A stretch of DNA of 63,846 bases from positions 1 to 63,846 of the forward strand of contig CALICM010000027.1 of assembly GCA_938049225.1 (NCBI GenBank), written 5' to 3'. Shown here piece by piece: positions 15,912 through 29,630 of the stretch (position 1 is the stretch's first letter; every line of letters starts with the position of its first letter). The notes beneath the pieces are model-generated. The model made no database searches. It had not been told where the DNA came from and saw only the letters and a list, made by a program, of their open reading frames with translations. The position numbers and the translations under genes were made by a program. This DNA comes from an uncultured Paracoccaceae bacterium. Lineage in GTDB: Bacteria > Pseudomonadota > Alphaproteobacteria > Rhodobacterales > Rhodobacteraceae.

Positions 15912-18131
15912 ATGACCAAGCCCAAGCCCAAGCCGGCAAGCAACATCGCAGAGCTTGTCACGACAGCAGAAGCGCAGGCCATCGTGGCGGGCAGACATGC
16001 GGACCCTTTTGCGGTGCTCGGACCGCACGACACCGGCCAAGGACATGTGGTGCGGGTTTTCGATCCTGGCGCCGATGCGGTTCAAGCCCTGCTTTCCGAC
16101 AACAGCAATATCGATCTGACCGCCATCCCCCAAGCGCGTGGCCTGTTCGTGGGGCTGGTTCCGCAAGGGCCCTATCGTGTGCGGGCCCAGGGCTTTGGTA
16201 CTGAATGGACCTTTGACGATCCCTACGCTTTTGGTCCTATTTTGGGCGAGATGGACGAATATCTGCTGGGCGAGGGCACGCACGCCCGCCTGTGGCACGC
16301 TCTCGGCGCCCATGTGACAACGCATGAGGGGATTGGGGGTACGCATTTCGCCGTTTGGGCGCCCAACGCGTCGCGTGTCTCGGTGGTCGGGGATTTCAAT
16401 GGCTGGAATGGTCGGCGCCACCCGATGCGCCGCCGTGGCGCTTCGGGCGTGTGGGAGATCTTCCTGCCCGGCGTTGGCGAGGGCGCGGTGTATAAATACG
16501 AACTGCTGGACGGGCAGGGTGCCTTGCTACCGCTCAAGGCCGATCCCTTGGGTTTCGGCGCCCAACATGCCCCCGAAACCGCCAGCGTGGTCCGCGACCT
16601 GAGCGGCTATGGCTGGCGCGATGCGGCCTGGATGGAGGGCCGCGCCAACCGGCAAGATGTCCGCGCCCCGATCAGCATTTACGAGGTCCACCTGGGCAGT
16701 TGGCGCCGCATTGCTGGGGAGGGGAACCGGCCCCTCTCCTACAAGGAACACGCCGCCGAACTTGTCGATTACGCGGTGGACATGGGCTTTACGCATCTGG
16801 AACTGCTGCCTGTGAGTGAGCACCCATTCGACGGCTCATGGGGTTATCAGCCCGTGGGCCTCTATGCCCCCAGCATCCGTTTCGGCCCGGCGCAGGAGTT
16901 CCGCGATCTTATTGACGCCGCCCACGGACGCGGTTTGGGCGTCATTCTGGACTGGGTCCCCGGTCATTTCCCCACTGATGCCCACGGCCTGGGCCGCTTT
17001 GACGGCACCCCGCTTTACGAACATGCCGACCCGCGCGAGGGGTTTCACCAGGACTGGAACACGCTGATTTATAATTTTGGCCGGACCGAGGTGCAGAATT
17101 TCTTGGTGTCCAACGCCCTTTACTGGCTGGAGGAGTATCATGTCGATGGCCTGCGGGTCGATGCCGTTGCCTCGATGCTCTATCGCGACTATTCGCGGGC
17201 CGAGGGTGAATGGGTTCCGAACGCGCAGGGCGGCCGCGAGAACCTTGAGGCCATCGCCCTGTTCCAGCGGATGAATTCGCAGGTTTATGGCGAAGTTCCG
17301 GGCATCCTGACAGCGGCTGAGGAAAGTACCTCGTTCCCGATGGTCTCGCGCCCGGTGGACGCGGGGGGCCTGGGCTTTGGGTTCAAGTGGAACATGGGCT
17401 GGATGAACGACACGCTGACCTATATACAAAAGGATCCAATCTATCGCCAGCACCATCATAATCAGATGACTTTCGGCATCCATTACGCTTGGTCCGAAAA
17501 CTTCATCCTGCCGATCAGCCATGACGAGGTGGTGCACGGCAAGGGTTCGATGTTGGCCAAAATGCCCGGCGCTGAGGATGAGCGTTTCGCCAATCTGCGT
17601 GCCTATTACGGGTTCATGTGGGGTCACCCGGGCAAAAAGCTGCTGTTCATGGGCTGCGAGTTCGCACAGGCAACAGAATGGAACCACAGCACATCGCTAG
17701 ATTGGCACCTGTTGGACGATCCGCGCCATCGCGGTGTCCAATCCCTGGTGCGCGATCTGAACCGTGCCTATGCTGACAACCCAGCCTTGCATAAGAATGA
17801 CTGCGCGCCCGAAGGGTTTGCTTGGCTTGAGGCGAACGCCGCTGACACCTCGGTCTTTGCCTGGGTGCGCTTTGGCGACCCCGATGATCCGCCTTGTGTG
17901 GTGATTAGCAATATGACCCCCGTCGAGCGCAGTGGCTGGATCTGCGGCCTGCCGCGCCCCGGTGCCTGGGAGGAGATCGTGAATACCGACGCTGCCGCTT
18001 ATGGCGGCGGTAACCGGGGCAATATGGGCGTGGTGACCGCCGATGGGCCGCCCGCGCAGGGTCAGGCACAATCGGCCCAGATCACCCTGCCGCCGCTGTC
18101 GACCATCATTCTAAGGCACAAAGCCAAATAA
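15912..18131 (+). CDS. glgB: 1,4-alpha-glucan branching enzyme
   Basis: Makes alpha-1,6 branches in glycogen. The 739-aa protein has an N-terminal CBM48-type region (GGTHFAVWAPNASRVSVVGDF) and a GH13 barrel. The nucleophile is D417 in DGLRVDAV, the acid/base is E470 in AAEEST, and HDEVVH is the third catalytic block. The tail is a short beta domain. The ATG at 15912 (MTKPKPKP) is preferred because the longer frame overlaps glgP. It lies between glgP and glgC (21 bp) in the operon. Confidence 0.95.
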   Translation: MTKPKPKPASNIAELVTTAEAQAIVAGRHADPFAVLGPHDTGQGHVVRVFDPGADAVQALLSDNSNIDLTAIPQARGLFVGLVPQGPYRVRAQGFGTEWTFDDPYAFGPILGEMDEYLLGEGTHARLWHALGAHVTTHEGIGGTHFAVWAPNASRVSVVGDFNGWNGRRHPMRRRGASGVWEIFLPGVGEGAVYKYELLDGQGALLPLKADPLGFGAQHAPETASVVRDLSGYGWRDAAWMEGRANRQDVRAPISIYEVHLGSWRRIAGEGNRPLSYKEHAAELVDYAVDMGFTHLELLPVSEHPFDGSWGYQPVGLYAPSIRFGPAQEFRDLIDAAHGRGLGVILDWVPGHFPTDAHGLGRFDGTPLYEHADPREGFHQDWNTLIYNFGRTEVQNFLVSNALYWLEEYHVDGLRVDAVASMLYRDYSRAEGEWVPNAQGGRENLEAIALFQRMNSQVYGEVPGILTAAEESTSFPMVSRPVDAGGLGFGFKWNMGWMNDTLTYIQKDPIYRQHHHNQMTFGIHYAWSENFILPISHDEVVHGKGSMLAKMPGAEDERFANLRAYYGFMWGHPGKKLLFMGCEFAQATEWNHSTSLDWHLLDDPRHRGVQSLVRDLNRAYADNPALHKNDCAPEGFAWLEANAADTSVFAWVRFGDPDDPPCVVISNMTPVERSGWICGLPRPGAWEEIVNTDAAAYGGGNRGNMGVVTADGPPAQGQAQSAQITLPPLSTIILRHKAK

Positions 18132-18152
18132 CAATCACTGGGGGGGAACACA

Positions 18153-19418
18153 ATGAATCCAGCAAACCACAGGCTGACCAACCGTACGATGGCCTTTGTT
18201 CTGGCGGGAGGACGGGGGTCTCGATTGAAAGAGTTAACTGATATTCGCGCCAAACCGGCCGTCTATTTTGGCGGTAAAACACGGATTATCGACTTTGCCT
18301 TGTCCAATGCGCTGAATTCTGGTGTCCGCAAAATGGCCATCGCCACCCAGTACAAGGCGCACAGCCTGATCCGGCATATGCAGCGTGGCTGGTCGTTTTT
18401 TCGGGCCGAGCGGAACGAATACCTTGATATTCTGCCTGCCAGCCAGCGCGTGGCCGACAACAAATGGTACCTTGGCACGGCCGATGCCGTGACCCAGAAC
18501 ATCGATATCGTCGACAGCTACGAGGTCGACTATGTGCTGATCCTGGCGGGCGATCACATCTATAAAATGGACTACGAGATCATGCTGCGCCAACATGTCG
18601 AGACCAAGGCCGATGTCACCGTGGGCTGTCTTACCGTTCCGCGCGAGGAAGCGTCGGCCTTTGGTGTGATGGCAATCACCGATGATCTGCAGATTACCAG
18701 CTTTCTGGAAAAGCCTGCCGACCCACCGGGGATGCCGGGCGATCCAACCCAGACGCTGGCCTCAATGGGGATCTATGTCTTCAACTGGAAATTCCTGCGC
18801 GACCTGCTGCGGAAAGACGAAAGGGATCCAGACAGCAAGCATGACTTTGGCGGCGATTTGATCCCCGAGATTGTCAAGAACGGCAAAGCGATGGCGCATA
18901 AATTCGACGACAGTTGCGTGCGCCACAACCAAGACGCGCCCGCCTATTGGCGCGATGTTGGCACGGTGGACGCATTTCACCAGGCGAATATCGATCTCAC
19001 GGATTTCACCCCCGATTTGGATTTGTGGGACACAAACTGGCCGATCTGGACTTATTCGGAAAGTGTGCCACCGGCGAAATTCATCCATGACGAGGCTAAG
19101 CGGCGCGGATCGGCCGTGTCCTCGATGGTTTCGGGGGGATGCATTATTTCGGGGACCGAGGTGCGGAACTCGCTGTTGTTCACGGGTGTGCACAGCAACT
19201 CGTTCTCGTCCCTCGATCGGGTGGTGGCCTTGCCTTATGTCACCATTCAACGCCATGCCCGTCTGACCAACGCTGTGATCGACCGAGGCGTCGAGATCCC
19301 CGAAGGCTTGGTCGTCGGCGAAGATATGGCCGAGGACCGTAAGTGGTTCCGTGTTACCGACAACGGTGTGGTGCTGATTACCGCCAAAATGATTGCCGAT
19401 CGGACCGCCGCCCAGTGA
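18153..19418 (+). CDS. glgC: Glucose-1-phosphate adenylyltransferase
   Basis: Makes ADP-glucose from ATP and glucose-1-phosphate, the committed and allosterically controlled step of glycogen synthesis. The 421-aa protein has the nucleotidyltransferase signature [41 protein letters not shown] and DHIYKMDY, then a left-handed beta-helix C-terminal domain. The ribosome binding site is GGGGGG upstream of ATG 18153. Its TGA overlaps the GTG start of glgA, so the two are translationally coupled. Confidence 0.95.
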   Translation: MNPANHRLTNRTMAFVLAGGRGSRLKELTDIRAKPAVYFGGKTRIIDFALSNALNSGVRKMAIATQYKAHSLIRHMQRGWSFFRAERNEYLDILPASQRVADNKWYLGTADAVTQNIDIVDSYEVDYVLILAGDHIYKMDYEIMLRQHVETKADVTVGCLTVPREEASAFGVMAITDDLQITSFLEKPADPPGMPGDPTQTLASMGIYVFNWKFLRDLLRKDERDPDSKHDFGGDLIPEIVKNGKAMAHKFDDSCVRHNQDAPAYWRDVGTVDAFHQANIDLTDFTPDLDLWDTNWPIWTYSESVPPAKFIHDEAKRRGSAVSSMVSGGCIISGTEVRNSLLFTGVHSNSFSSLDRVVALPYVTIQRHARLTNAVIDRGVEIPEGLVVGEDMAEDRKWFRVTDNGVVLITAKMIADRTAAQ

Positions 19419-20845
19419 CACGCCAGGCGTTGTCGGTTGCGTCGGAATGCGTGCCGCTGGTCAAAACCGGCGGGCTGGCCGATGTGGTGGGCGCACTGCC
19501 TGGTGCGATGGCGGGGCAGGGCTGGGCGCTGCGGACCTTGTTGCCGGGCTATCCTGCGGTTCTAAAGCAGACCGGGCAGGGGACGATTGTTTGGTCCGAT
19601 GATGACTTGTTCGGGGGACCGGCAAGCCTGCGTGCGATGCAGGCGGCGGGCCTCGATTTGCTGATCCTGGATGCGCCGCATTTGTATTCACGTGAGGGGC
19701 AGATTTATCTGGATACCAACGGCCGGGATTGGCCCGATAATCCGAAACGCTACGCCGCGCTGTCCTGGGTGGCTGCCGCGATTGCCGATGGTGCCTTGCC
19801 GGATTGGCGTCCCGAGATTGTGCATGTGCACGACTGGCAAGCGGCGCTGACGCCCACTTATCTGCGTATGCGAAATGCCCAAACGCCGACGTTGCTGACG
19901 GTCCACAATGTCGCGTTCCACGGCAACGCCCCGGCCGAATGGTTGGAGGCTTTGCGCCTTCCGGCTGATCGCTTTACGGCGGTTGGGTTTGAGTTCTACG
20001 GCCAAATCAGTGCGCTTAAAGCGGGGCTGGTTGATGCCACGGCCATCTCAACCGTCAGCCCCACCTATGCGCGCGAGCTACTGGACCCGAGCTTTGGGAT
20101 GGGTTTGGATGGGGTCATCGCGACCCGGGCGAGCGTGCTTCATGGCGTTCTGAACGGCATAGATACGGCTATTTGGGATCCCGCGACAGACCCGCTTATC
20201 AAGCCCTATAAAACCCCGCGCGGGAAGGCGCGCAATCGCGCGGCGCTGATCGAAACTTTTGGATTAGAGGCTGGTGCTGAAGATGGTCCATTATGTATCG
20301 TCGTTTCGCGCCTCAGTGACCAAAAGGGCTTGGATATCCTGGCCGAGGCCGTGCCGCGATTGCTGGAAGCAGGCGGCATGCTGGCGTTGCTGGGCAGCGG
20401 CGATCCGGTGTTGGAGGCCCGTTTCCAGGATCTGGCCGACGCCTATCCCCGGGTTGGTGTGCGCATCGGTTATAGCGAGCCCCTCAGCCATCAGATGTTC
20501 GCGGGCGCTGACGCGGTGCTGGTGCCTTCGCGGTTCGAGCCTTGTGGCCTGACCCAGCTTTACGGTCTGCGGTACGGGGCTGTTCCGGTGGTGGCGCGAA
20601 CGGGCGGTTTGGCCGATACGGTGATCGATGCGAATACCATGGCGCTGAACGCGGGCGTCGCCACTGGTCTGCAGTTTGGCCCCGTTACCGCCGAGGCGCT
20701 GGGCCATGCATTGGACCACCTCGTCGCGCTTTATCGTCAGCCAGCGGTCTTCGCCCGCATGCAGCGCAACGGCATGGCGCAGGCTTTGGGCTGGGGGCCC
20801 TCGGCAGCGGTCTATGCCGACATTTATGCGAAACTGACGGGTTGA
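19415..20845 (+). CDS. glgA: Glycogen synthase (ADP-glucose, GT5)
   Basis: Extends alpha-1,4-glucan with ADP-glucose. At 476 aa it has the N-terminal [13 protein letters not shown] loop that binds ADP-glucose, [18 protein letters not shown] and the C-terminal [15 protein letters not shown] with TGGLADTV. The start is GTG at 19415, within the glgC stop (GTGA overlap), and gives the expected N-terminus [20 protein letters not shown]. An upstream extension would overlap glgC in another frame. glgX begins 4 bp after the stop. Confidence 0.93.
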   Translation: MTRQALSVASECVPLVKTGGLADVVGALPGAMAGQGWALRTLLPGYPAVLKQTGQGTIVWSDDDLFGGPASLRAMQAAGLDLLILDAPHLYSREGQIYLDTNGRDWPDNPKRYAALSWVAAAIADGALPDWRPEIVHVHDWQAALTPTYLRMRNAQTPTLLTVHNVAFHGNAPAEWLEALRLPADRFTAVGFEFYGQISALKAGLVDATAISTVSPTYARELLDPSFGMGLDGVIATRASVLHGVLNGIDTAIWDPATDPLIKPYKTPRGKARNRAALIETFGLEAGAEDGPLCIVVSRLSDQKGLDILAEAVPRLLEAGGMLALLGSGDPVLEARFQDLADAYPRVGVRIGYSEPLSHQMFAGADAVLVPSRFEPCGLTQLYGLRYGAVPVVARTGGLADTVIDANTMALNAGVATGLQFGPVTAEALGHALDHLVALYRQPAVFARMQRNGMAQALGWGPSAAVYADIYAKLTG

Positions 20846-20849
20846 GGCG

Positions 20850-24577
<3,728 letters not shown>

Positions 24578-24876
24578 CTGACGTCCGGACCCCGTCGGAG
24601 GCAGGATAAACGGTGAGCCACTATAGGTTGCGCCACCTATGAGATTGTACACGCGATGGGGCCCGTACGCTTGTGGCAACCCGCTGAAGACGCCACAATC
24701 GCGGTAAAAAAGCAACGTTACACAATGAAAATTAGCGAAAAAACGATCTTCGGAGGATTTTCGTTTGGCAGTCTGAGGGCACTGCGGCAACTTGGCGGCA
24801 ACTTTAGGGGTGCTCCTGCGCGGCCACGTAGATGCTGAGAAACATCAGCCTGCCGCCAGATTGAGAAGGTTAGACA
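24578..24876. other. 299-bp non-coding gap with an operator-like palindrome
   Basis: No gene is seen between pgm and the efflux lipoprotein gene. The stretch holds an inverted repeat, ATAGGT (24623-24628), TGCGCC, ACCTAT (24635-24640), resembling a TetR- or MarR-type operator. A small hairpin GCTGA-GAAACA-TCAGC lies at 24834-24849, 28 bp before the next start. A 3' end for the glg operon and a promoter for the efflux gene must both lie here, but no strong terminator is visible. Confidence 0.4.
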
Positions 24877-26292
24877 ATGAGGCTGAAGAGCAAACTAAGC
24901 GTCACCGTAGCTGCCCTTGTACTTGCGGGCTGTGTCAATCAATTTGAATATGAATCGCCTGAGATCGCGCTGCCGGAAAGTTTCCTGGGCGAGGGGACGC
25001 AGGTTGCGTCCAACTTTGCCGGAACGGCTTGGTGGACGCAGTTTGGTGATGAACGCCTGAATTCCATCGTCTCGGACGGTCTGAGCGAAAACCTGACGGT
25101 TCGTATCGCGGTTGAGCGGATGCTGGAAGCGCGCGCGGCGGCTGGCGGTGCTGGGATTGCCGGGTCAGGGGCGATTGGGATTGAGGGCGGCTACCAAGAC
25201 GCTACCAATACGGACGAAGATCCGTTTTACGATGCCACCCTCGGGGCGTCTTGGATTTTGGATTTCTTCGGTCAACTCTCGAATGGGCGTGCGGCCGCGG
25301 CGGCGGAACTTGAGGCCGCGGGGTTTGACGTTGAAAATGCCAGGCTTGCGTATTTGTCCGAAGTGATCAGCGCGTATGTTGACGCGCGGTTCTTCCAGCA
25401 AAGTATTTCGCTGGAGCGCCGCAGCTTGGCATCTCGGCGCCAGTCTTTGGATCTGACCCAAAGGTTGCTTCAGGCCGAGGCTGGGACACGTTTGGATCTG
25501 ACCCAGGCCCAGGGTTTGGTGGATGATACCCTGGCCGATATTCCAGCGCTGGAAACGGGCTATCAGCGCAGTGTGAACCGTTTGGCCACCCTACTTGGGC
25601 GCCCTGCGGGGACCTTGCAGCAATTTATGGACAGCAAAGTGACGCTGCCCTTGCCGCCGCGATCCTTCCCGGCCAGTGTGCCTGCTGACCTTTTGCGCAA
25701 TCGCCCGGATGTGCGTGCTGCCGAGCGCAGCTATGCTGCGGCGATGGCGCAGGTCGGTGTGGCGAAGGCGGATCTTTATCCATCGATCCGATTGAACGGT
25801 GATGTGTCGGCGCAGAGCAAAACCGGCGCGAGCTTCGACTCCGTACCTGGTATTGATTTCGTCCAATGGTCCTTTGGTCCGGCGATCAGGTTACCGATCT
25901 TTGGCCGCAAGGGCCTATATGCGAATGTTGAAGTACGTGAGGCGCAGGCGCGGCAGTCGCGTCTTGTATGGGAGCAGACGGTTCTGAACGCTGTGGAGGA
26001 GGTTCAGACCGCCCTCACCAACTTAGATCGCAGTCGCGCCACCGTCTCTGCCCGGCGCAACGCTTTGTCGACCTTTGAGGAAAGCGTGGAACTGGCCAAG
26101 GCCAGCTACACTGAGGGCAATATCTCGTTGTTCGATGTCATCGACGCGGAGCGCTCGGTCGCAGATGCGCGTATTGACGTGGCCGAAGCGCAGCAGGCTT
26201 ATGCGCGGGCGTTCGTTGCGCTCAACGTGGCCCTTGGCGCCGGACGGAGTGTCCAGGGTGTCCAGCCAGGCGCGGCCGGCGAGGAGTCGTAA
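24877..26292 (+). CDS. Outer-membrane efflux lipoprotein, NodT/OprM family (TolC-like)
   Basis: A 471-aa outer-membrane channel component for a tripartite efflux pump. A lipoprotein signal peptide ends in the lipobox LVLAGC with Cys19. The mature protein has the WWTQFGDERLNSIV start typical of NodT proteins. It also has two repeats of long coiled-coil helices and a membrane barrel segment (DLYPSIRLNGDVS), the PADLLRNRPDVRAAER signature and NISLFDVIDAERS. It stands alone: no RND or MFS pump or periplasmic adaptor gene lies nearby, so its partners must be encoded elsewhere. Confidence 0.88.
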   Translation: MRLKSKLSVTVAALVLAGCVNQFEYESPEIALPESFLGEGTQVASNFAGTAWWTQFGDERLNSIVSDGLSENLTVRIAVERMLEARAAAGGAGIAGSGAIGIEGGYQDATNTDEDPFYDATLGASWILDFFGQLSNGRAAAAAELEAAGFDVENARLAYLSEVISAYVDARFFQQSISLERRSLASRRQSLDLTQRLLQAEAGTRLDLTQAQGLVDDTLADIPALETGYQRSVNRLATLLGRPAGTLQQFMDSKVTLPLPPRSFPASVPADLLRNRPDVRAAERSYAAAMAQVGVAKADLYPSIRLNGDVSAQSKTGASFDSVPGIDFVQWSFGPAIRLPIFGRKGLYANVEVREAQARQSRLVWEQTVLNAVEEVQTALTNLDRSRATVSARRNALSTFEESVELAKASYTEGNISLFDVIDAERSVADARIDVAEAQQAYARAFVALNVALGAGRSVQGVQPGAAGEES

Positions 26293-26430
26293 GGACGCGC
26301 CAGTCGAAGGTGTCGTTGGCTCGATTTTCGGGCAAAGCGTGGCAGGTAATGCGCCATTTGGGGCGGGGCGACCCCTTGGATTGATGGGCTTTATCAACGG
26401 TAGAGACATGATCCCCGTCGGAGCGCGCCC

Positions 26431-27468
26431 ATGACCCGCCCTTTACTGACCATTGACCTGGATGCCATTGCGGCAAATTGGGCGGCTTTGGACCGTTTGT
26501 CAGCCGGTGCGGTGGAAACCGGGGCTGTGGTCAAGGCCGATGCCTATGGTTTGGGTGTTGCGGCGGTGTCTCGGGCCTTGCGCGCCGTTGGTGCATCGCG
26601 TTTTTTTGTTGCGGTGGCTTCAGAGGCGGTTGCGGTTCGTGCGGCGGTGGGACCTGGGCCGGAAATTTTTGTTTTTGCCGGATATACGCCTGGGGATGGC
26701 GAATTGCTTCGACAAACAGAATTTCGCCCCATGCTTAATAGCCCGCAACAAGTATCAGCCTTTGCGGCGGAGCATCCAGATTTGCCCTGCGGTCTGCAGT
26801 TGGACACCGGGATGAACCGGCTTGGGCTTGAGCCAGAGGATCTGGGTGCCCTGGATCTTGGGTCTTTGGATTTGAGACTTGTGATGAGCCACTTGGCTTG
26901 TGCGGATGATCCGAGCCATCCGCAGAATGCCGCGCAACGCGGGGCGTTTCAGGCGATGACCGGTGGCTTTGCACCGGAGCTTCTTTCGTTGGCGGCGACG
27001 GGTGGCGTTTTGCTGGGGCCAGATTATCACTTTGCGGTGACACGTCCAGGCATTGGGCTCTACGGAGGACAGCCATTCGCGGATGCGCGACCAGTGGTCC
27101 GTTTGTCGGTGCCGGTGCTTCAGGTGCGCGATGTGGCGGTGGGTGAGAGTGTCGGCTACGGTGCCGCTTGGGTTGCTGCGCGGCCCAGCCGGATCGCGAC
27201 TTTGGCCGTGGGCTATGCGGATGGGCTGTTAAGGGCCCTTTCGGGTGCCGTTTTCCACGCCGAGGGGGTTGCGTGTCCGGTTGTTGGGCGGGTGTCGATG
27301 GATCTGATCACGGTTGATGTGACGGATCTGCCGTTTGAGCCGGACACTCTGGACGTTCTGGGTCCTGATCAAGGGATTGATGCGCTTGCGGCGGCTGCGG
27401 GCACGATTGGCTACGAGGTCCTGACGGCCCTTGGATCCCGATACGAACGTGTCTACAAGGGCGGCTGA
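26431..27468 (+). CDS. alr: Alanine racemase
   Basis: PLP enzyme converting L-alanine to D-alanine for peptidoglycan. The 345-aa protein has the PLP lysine in AVVKADAYGLG (K35), the LQLDTGMNRLG block, GPDYHFAVTRPGIGLYGG and the catalytic tyrosine region VGYGAAW. VGRVSMDLITVDVT lies near the C-terminus. CGGAG lies eight bases before the ATG. A short inverted repeat, TTGAT-GGGCTTT-ATCAA (26381-26397), precedes it. mlaE begins 22 bp after its stop. Confidence 0.93.
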   Translation: MTRPLLTIDLDAIAANWAALDRLSAGAVETGAVVKADAYGLGVAAVSRALRAVGASRFFVAVASEAVAVRAAVGPGPEIFVFAGYTPGDGELLRQTEFRPMLNSPQQVSAFAAEHPDLPCGLQLDTGMNRLGLEPEDLGALDLGSLDLRLVMSHLACADDPSHPQNAAQRGAFQAMTGGFAPELLSLAATGGVLLGPDYHFAVTRPGIGLYGGQPFADARPVVRLSVPVLQVRDVAVGESVGYGAAWVAARPSRIATLAVGYADGLLRALSGAVFHAEGVACPVVGRVSMDLITVDVTDLPFEPDTLDVLGPDQGIDALAAAAGTIGYEVLTALGSRYERVYKGG

Positions 27469-27490
27469 GCAACCCGCCTTTGGAGCGCTG

Positions 27491-28285
27491 ATGGTTCTTC
27501 TGAGACTGATCGACGACTTTCTGGCCTCCATCGGACGCTCGGTTCTGAACCTGTGCCGGGCCGTGGGGCACCTGACCCTTTTTGTTGCCGTTACGCTAAG
27601 CCATATGGTTCGGACGCCAATCTATCCGCGCGAAATCGGCGCGCAAATGTTGCGGATCGGCTATTACTCGCTGCCTGTTGTCGGTCTGACCACGCTGTTC
27701 ACGGGTGGGGCATTGGCGTTGCAGATCTATGCAGGCGGTGCGCGCTTCAATGCTGAGGCTGTGGTCCCCTCGATTGTCGCCATTGGCATGGTGCGCGAGT
27801 TGGGCCCAGTGCTTGGTGGGTTGATGGTTGCTGGACGCGTCTCGGCGTCCATTGCTGCCGAGATTGGAACGATGCGCGTCACTGAGCAAATCGATGCGCT
27901 GACCACCCTGTCCACCAACCCTTATAAATACCTGGTTGTGCCCCGTGTGGTGGCGGCCTCGGTGACGTTGCCGATGCTGGTTTTGGTCGGCGATGTGATC
28001 GGTGTGATGGGCGGTTATTTGGTTGGGGTCAACCGGCTGGGTTTCTCGGGCGTTGCCTATATTCAAAACACGGTCGATTTTTTGGTTCTGGATGACGTTG
28101 TCTCGGGCTTGGCCAAGGCCGCGGTGTTCGGCTTCATCGTTGCCGTAATGGGCTGCTACCACGGTTATAACTCTGGCCGTGGTGCGCAGGGTGTGGGGCA
28201 GGCAACGACGAATGCGGTCGTCACTGCGTCAATCCTGATCCTGGCCGCGAACTATGTCCTGACAGAGGTGTTCTTTTCGGCATGA
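27491..28285 (+). CDS. mlaE: Phospholipid/ABC transporter permease MlaE (YrbE family)
   Basis: Inner-membrane permease of a MlaFEDB-type lipid transporter, thought to move phospholipids between inner and outer membrane leaflets. The 264-aa protein has about five to six hydrophobic helices and the family blocks YSLPVVGLTTLFTGGALALQ, RELGPVLGGLMVAGRV and AEIGTMRVTEQIDAL, with TNPYKYLVVPR. The start at 27491 has GGAG six bases upstream. It overlaps mlaF by 4 bp (ATGA). No mlaD, mlaB or mlaC follows, unlike the E. coli operon. Confidence 0.9.
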   Translation: MVLLRLIDDFLASIGRSVLNLCRAVGHLTLFVAVTLSHMVRTPIYPREIGAQMLRIGYYSLPVVGLTTLFTGGALALQIYAGGARFNAEAVVPSIVAIGMVRELGPVLGGLMVAGRVSASIAAEIGTMRVTEQIDALTTLSTNPYKYLVVPRVVAASVTLPMLVLVGDVIGVMGGYLVGVNRLGFSGVAYIQNTVDFLVLDDVVSGLAKAAVFGFIVAVMGCYHGYNSGRGAQGVGQATTNAVVTASILILAANYVLTEVFFSA

Positions 28286-29034
28286 CCCCCAAAATCGCCC
28301 TTCGGGACATTCACAAGGCCTTTGGTTCCAAACATGTGCTGCGTGGCGTCGATCTTGAGGTTGCCCGGGGGGAAAGCCTGGTGATCATCGGCGGGTCAGG
28401 CACCGGCAAATCGGTAACGATAAAGAGCATCTTGGGTCTTATCACCCCCGACAAGGGTGAGATTCTGATCGATGGCGCGCCGATGGGCCGTGATCGCGAT
28501 GCGTTCCTTGCGCAGTTTGGGATGTTGTTCCAAGGCGGTGCTTTGTTTGACAGCCTGTCGGTCTGGCAGAACGTTGCTTTTCGCCTTATCCGGGGCAGAT
28601 ACAAAATGACGCGTGAGGCCGCGCGCGAGGTTGCCATTGAAAAGCTGCGCCGCGTCGGGCTGAGCCCCGATGTCGCCGATCAGTTCCCGGCTGAGCTGTC
28701 GGGCGGTATGCAAAAGCGCGTTGGGCTGGCGCGGGCCATTGCGGCCGAGCCGGAGATTATCTTCTTTGATGAGCCGACCACCGGGCTTGACCCCATCATG
28801 TCGGGTGTAATCAATGAGTTGATCCGCGAAATCGTCGTCGAAATGGGGGCGACTGCGATGACGATCACCCATGATATGACATCGGTGCGCGCCATCGCTG
28901 ACAAAGTGGCGATGATCCACAATGGTAAGGTCCGCTGGAGCGGTCCGGTGGGGCAGATGGAGACCTCGGGGGATCCGTATTTGACGCAATTTATTACGGG
29001 CAGCGCTGAGGGACCGATCGAGGCGGTGCGGTAA
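28282..29034 (+). CDS. mlaF: Phospholipid/ABC transporter ATP-binding protein MlaF
   Basis: The ATPase partner of MlaE. The 250-aa protein has Walker A GGSGTGKS, the Q-loop region MLFQGGALFDSLSV, the ABC signature LSGGMQKRVGLARAI, Walker B IIFFDEPTTGLDP and the switch histidine in TITHDMTS. The FQGGALFDSL Q-loop is characteristic of MlaF/Mkl-type ATPases. Translation is coupled to mlaE by an ATGA overlap. Confidence 0.92.
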   Translation: MTPKIALRDIHKAFGSKHVLRGVDLEVARGESLVIIGGSGTGKSVTIKSILGLITPDKGEILIDGAPMGRDRDAFLAQFGMLFQGGALFDSLSVWQNVAFRLIRGRYKMTREAAREVAIEKLRRVGLSPDVADQFPAELSGGMQKRVGLARAIAAEPEIIFFDEPTTGLDPIMSGVINELIREIVVEMGATAMTITHDMTSVRAIADKVAMIHNGKVRWSGPVGQMETSGDPYLTQFITGSAEGPIEAVR

Positions 29035-29079
29035 GATACATTCCCATGAGGGGTTGAAATCCGGGCCTTGCATTTGCAT

Positions 29080-29107
29080 TTGCCATGCGCGGTGTTTGTG
29101 TTATAGC
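29080..29107 (+). promoter_or_regulatory. acpP: Putative acpP promoter
   Basis: TTGCCA (29080-29085), a 16-bp spacer and TATAGC (29102-29107) form a plausible sigma-70 promoter about 137 bp upstream of acpP. The leader is rather long, as is common for acpP. No other promoter-like pair stands out in the 209-bp gap. Confidence 0.45.
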
Positions 29108-29243
29108 GCCACCGTAATTGCTGCTGGCGAGAGCCTGCGGCAAGGCCACTGTTACGGCTACAATCCTCGCTACGCGTGGCGTTTTGCTGCCTGAGGGACC
29201 ACCAAGGCCTGGAAAAAGGGCCGTACACTATGAGGAAGACATT

Positions 29244-29477
29244 ATGAGCGACGTCGCAGAACGCGTTAAGAAGATCGTGGTAGAGCATCTGTCTGTTGAA
29301 GAGGACAAGGTGACTCAGAATGCCTCGTTCATTGATGATCTTGGCGCGGACAGCCTGGATACGGTTGAGTTGGTCATGGCGTTTGAGGAAGAGTTTGGGA
29401 TCGAGATCCCAGATGATGCCGCTGAGACGATCCAGACCTTTGGCGATGCAGTGAAATTTATTGACGGCCCGTCCTGA
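29244..29477 (+). CDS. acpP: Acyl carrier protein
   Basis: Carries growing acyl chains on a 4'-phosphopantetheine attached to S37 in the [10 protein letters not shown] motif. The 77-aa acidic four-helix protein starts [12 protein letters not shown], the standard N-terminus, with AGGAAG upstream of the ATG. It is followed by a strong terminator and then fabF, the usual acpP-fabF pairing for type II fatty acid synthesis in the cytoplasm. Some alphaproteobacterial ACPs are specialised, but this one looks like the housekeeping copy. Confidence 0.96.
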   Translation: MSDVAERVKKIVVEHLSVEEDKVTQNASFIDDLGADSLDTVELVMAFEEEFGIEIPDDAAETIQTFGDAVKFIDGPS

Positions 29478-29500
29478 GCGTTTTTGCCTGAGCATGTTTT

Positions 29501-29532
29501 AAAAGGCACCCCCATGGGTGCCTTTTCGTATT
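29501..29532 (+). terminator. Intrinsic terminator after acpP
   Basis: AAAAGGCACCC (29501-29511), loop CCAT and GGGTGCCTTTT (29516-29526) form an 11-bp perfect stem ending in a T run. It lies 24 bp after the acpP stop and should separate abundant acpP mRNA from fabF. Confidence 0.85.
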
Positions 29533-29630
29533 TTAGGCACCTGTACGTGAACCGTTCGGCGGATGGCTTGCCGCGAGGGTGGGTGTCGGATACTTCTGAT
29601 GCCAAAGACAATTGAGTATTGGGGGCTGCA

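Noticed and set aside
24656-24838. 60-codon ORF upstream of the efflux lipoprotein gene
   Set aside because: No recognisable protein features and no ribosome binding site; the stretch looks like leader DNA.
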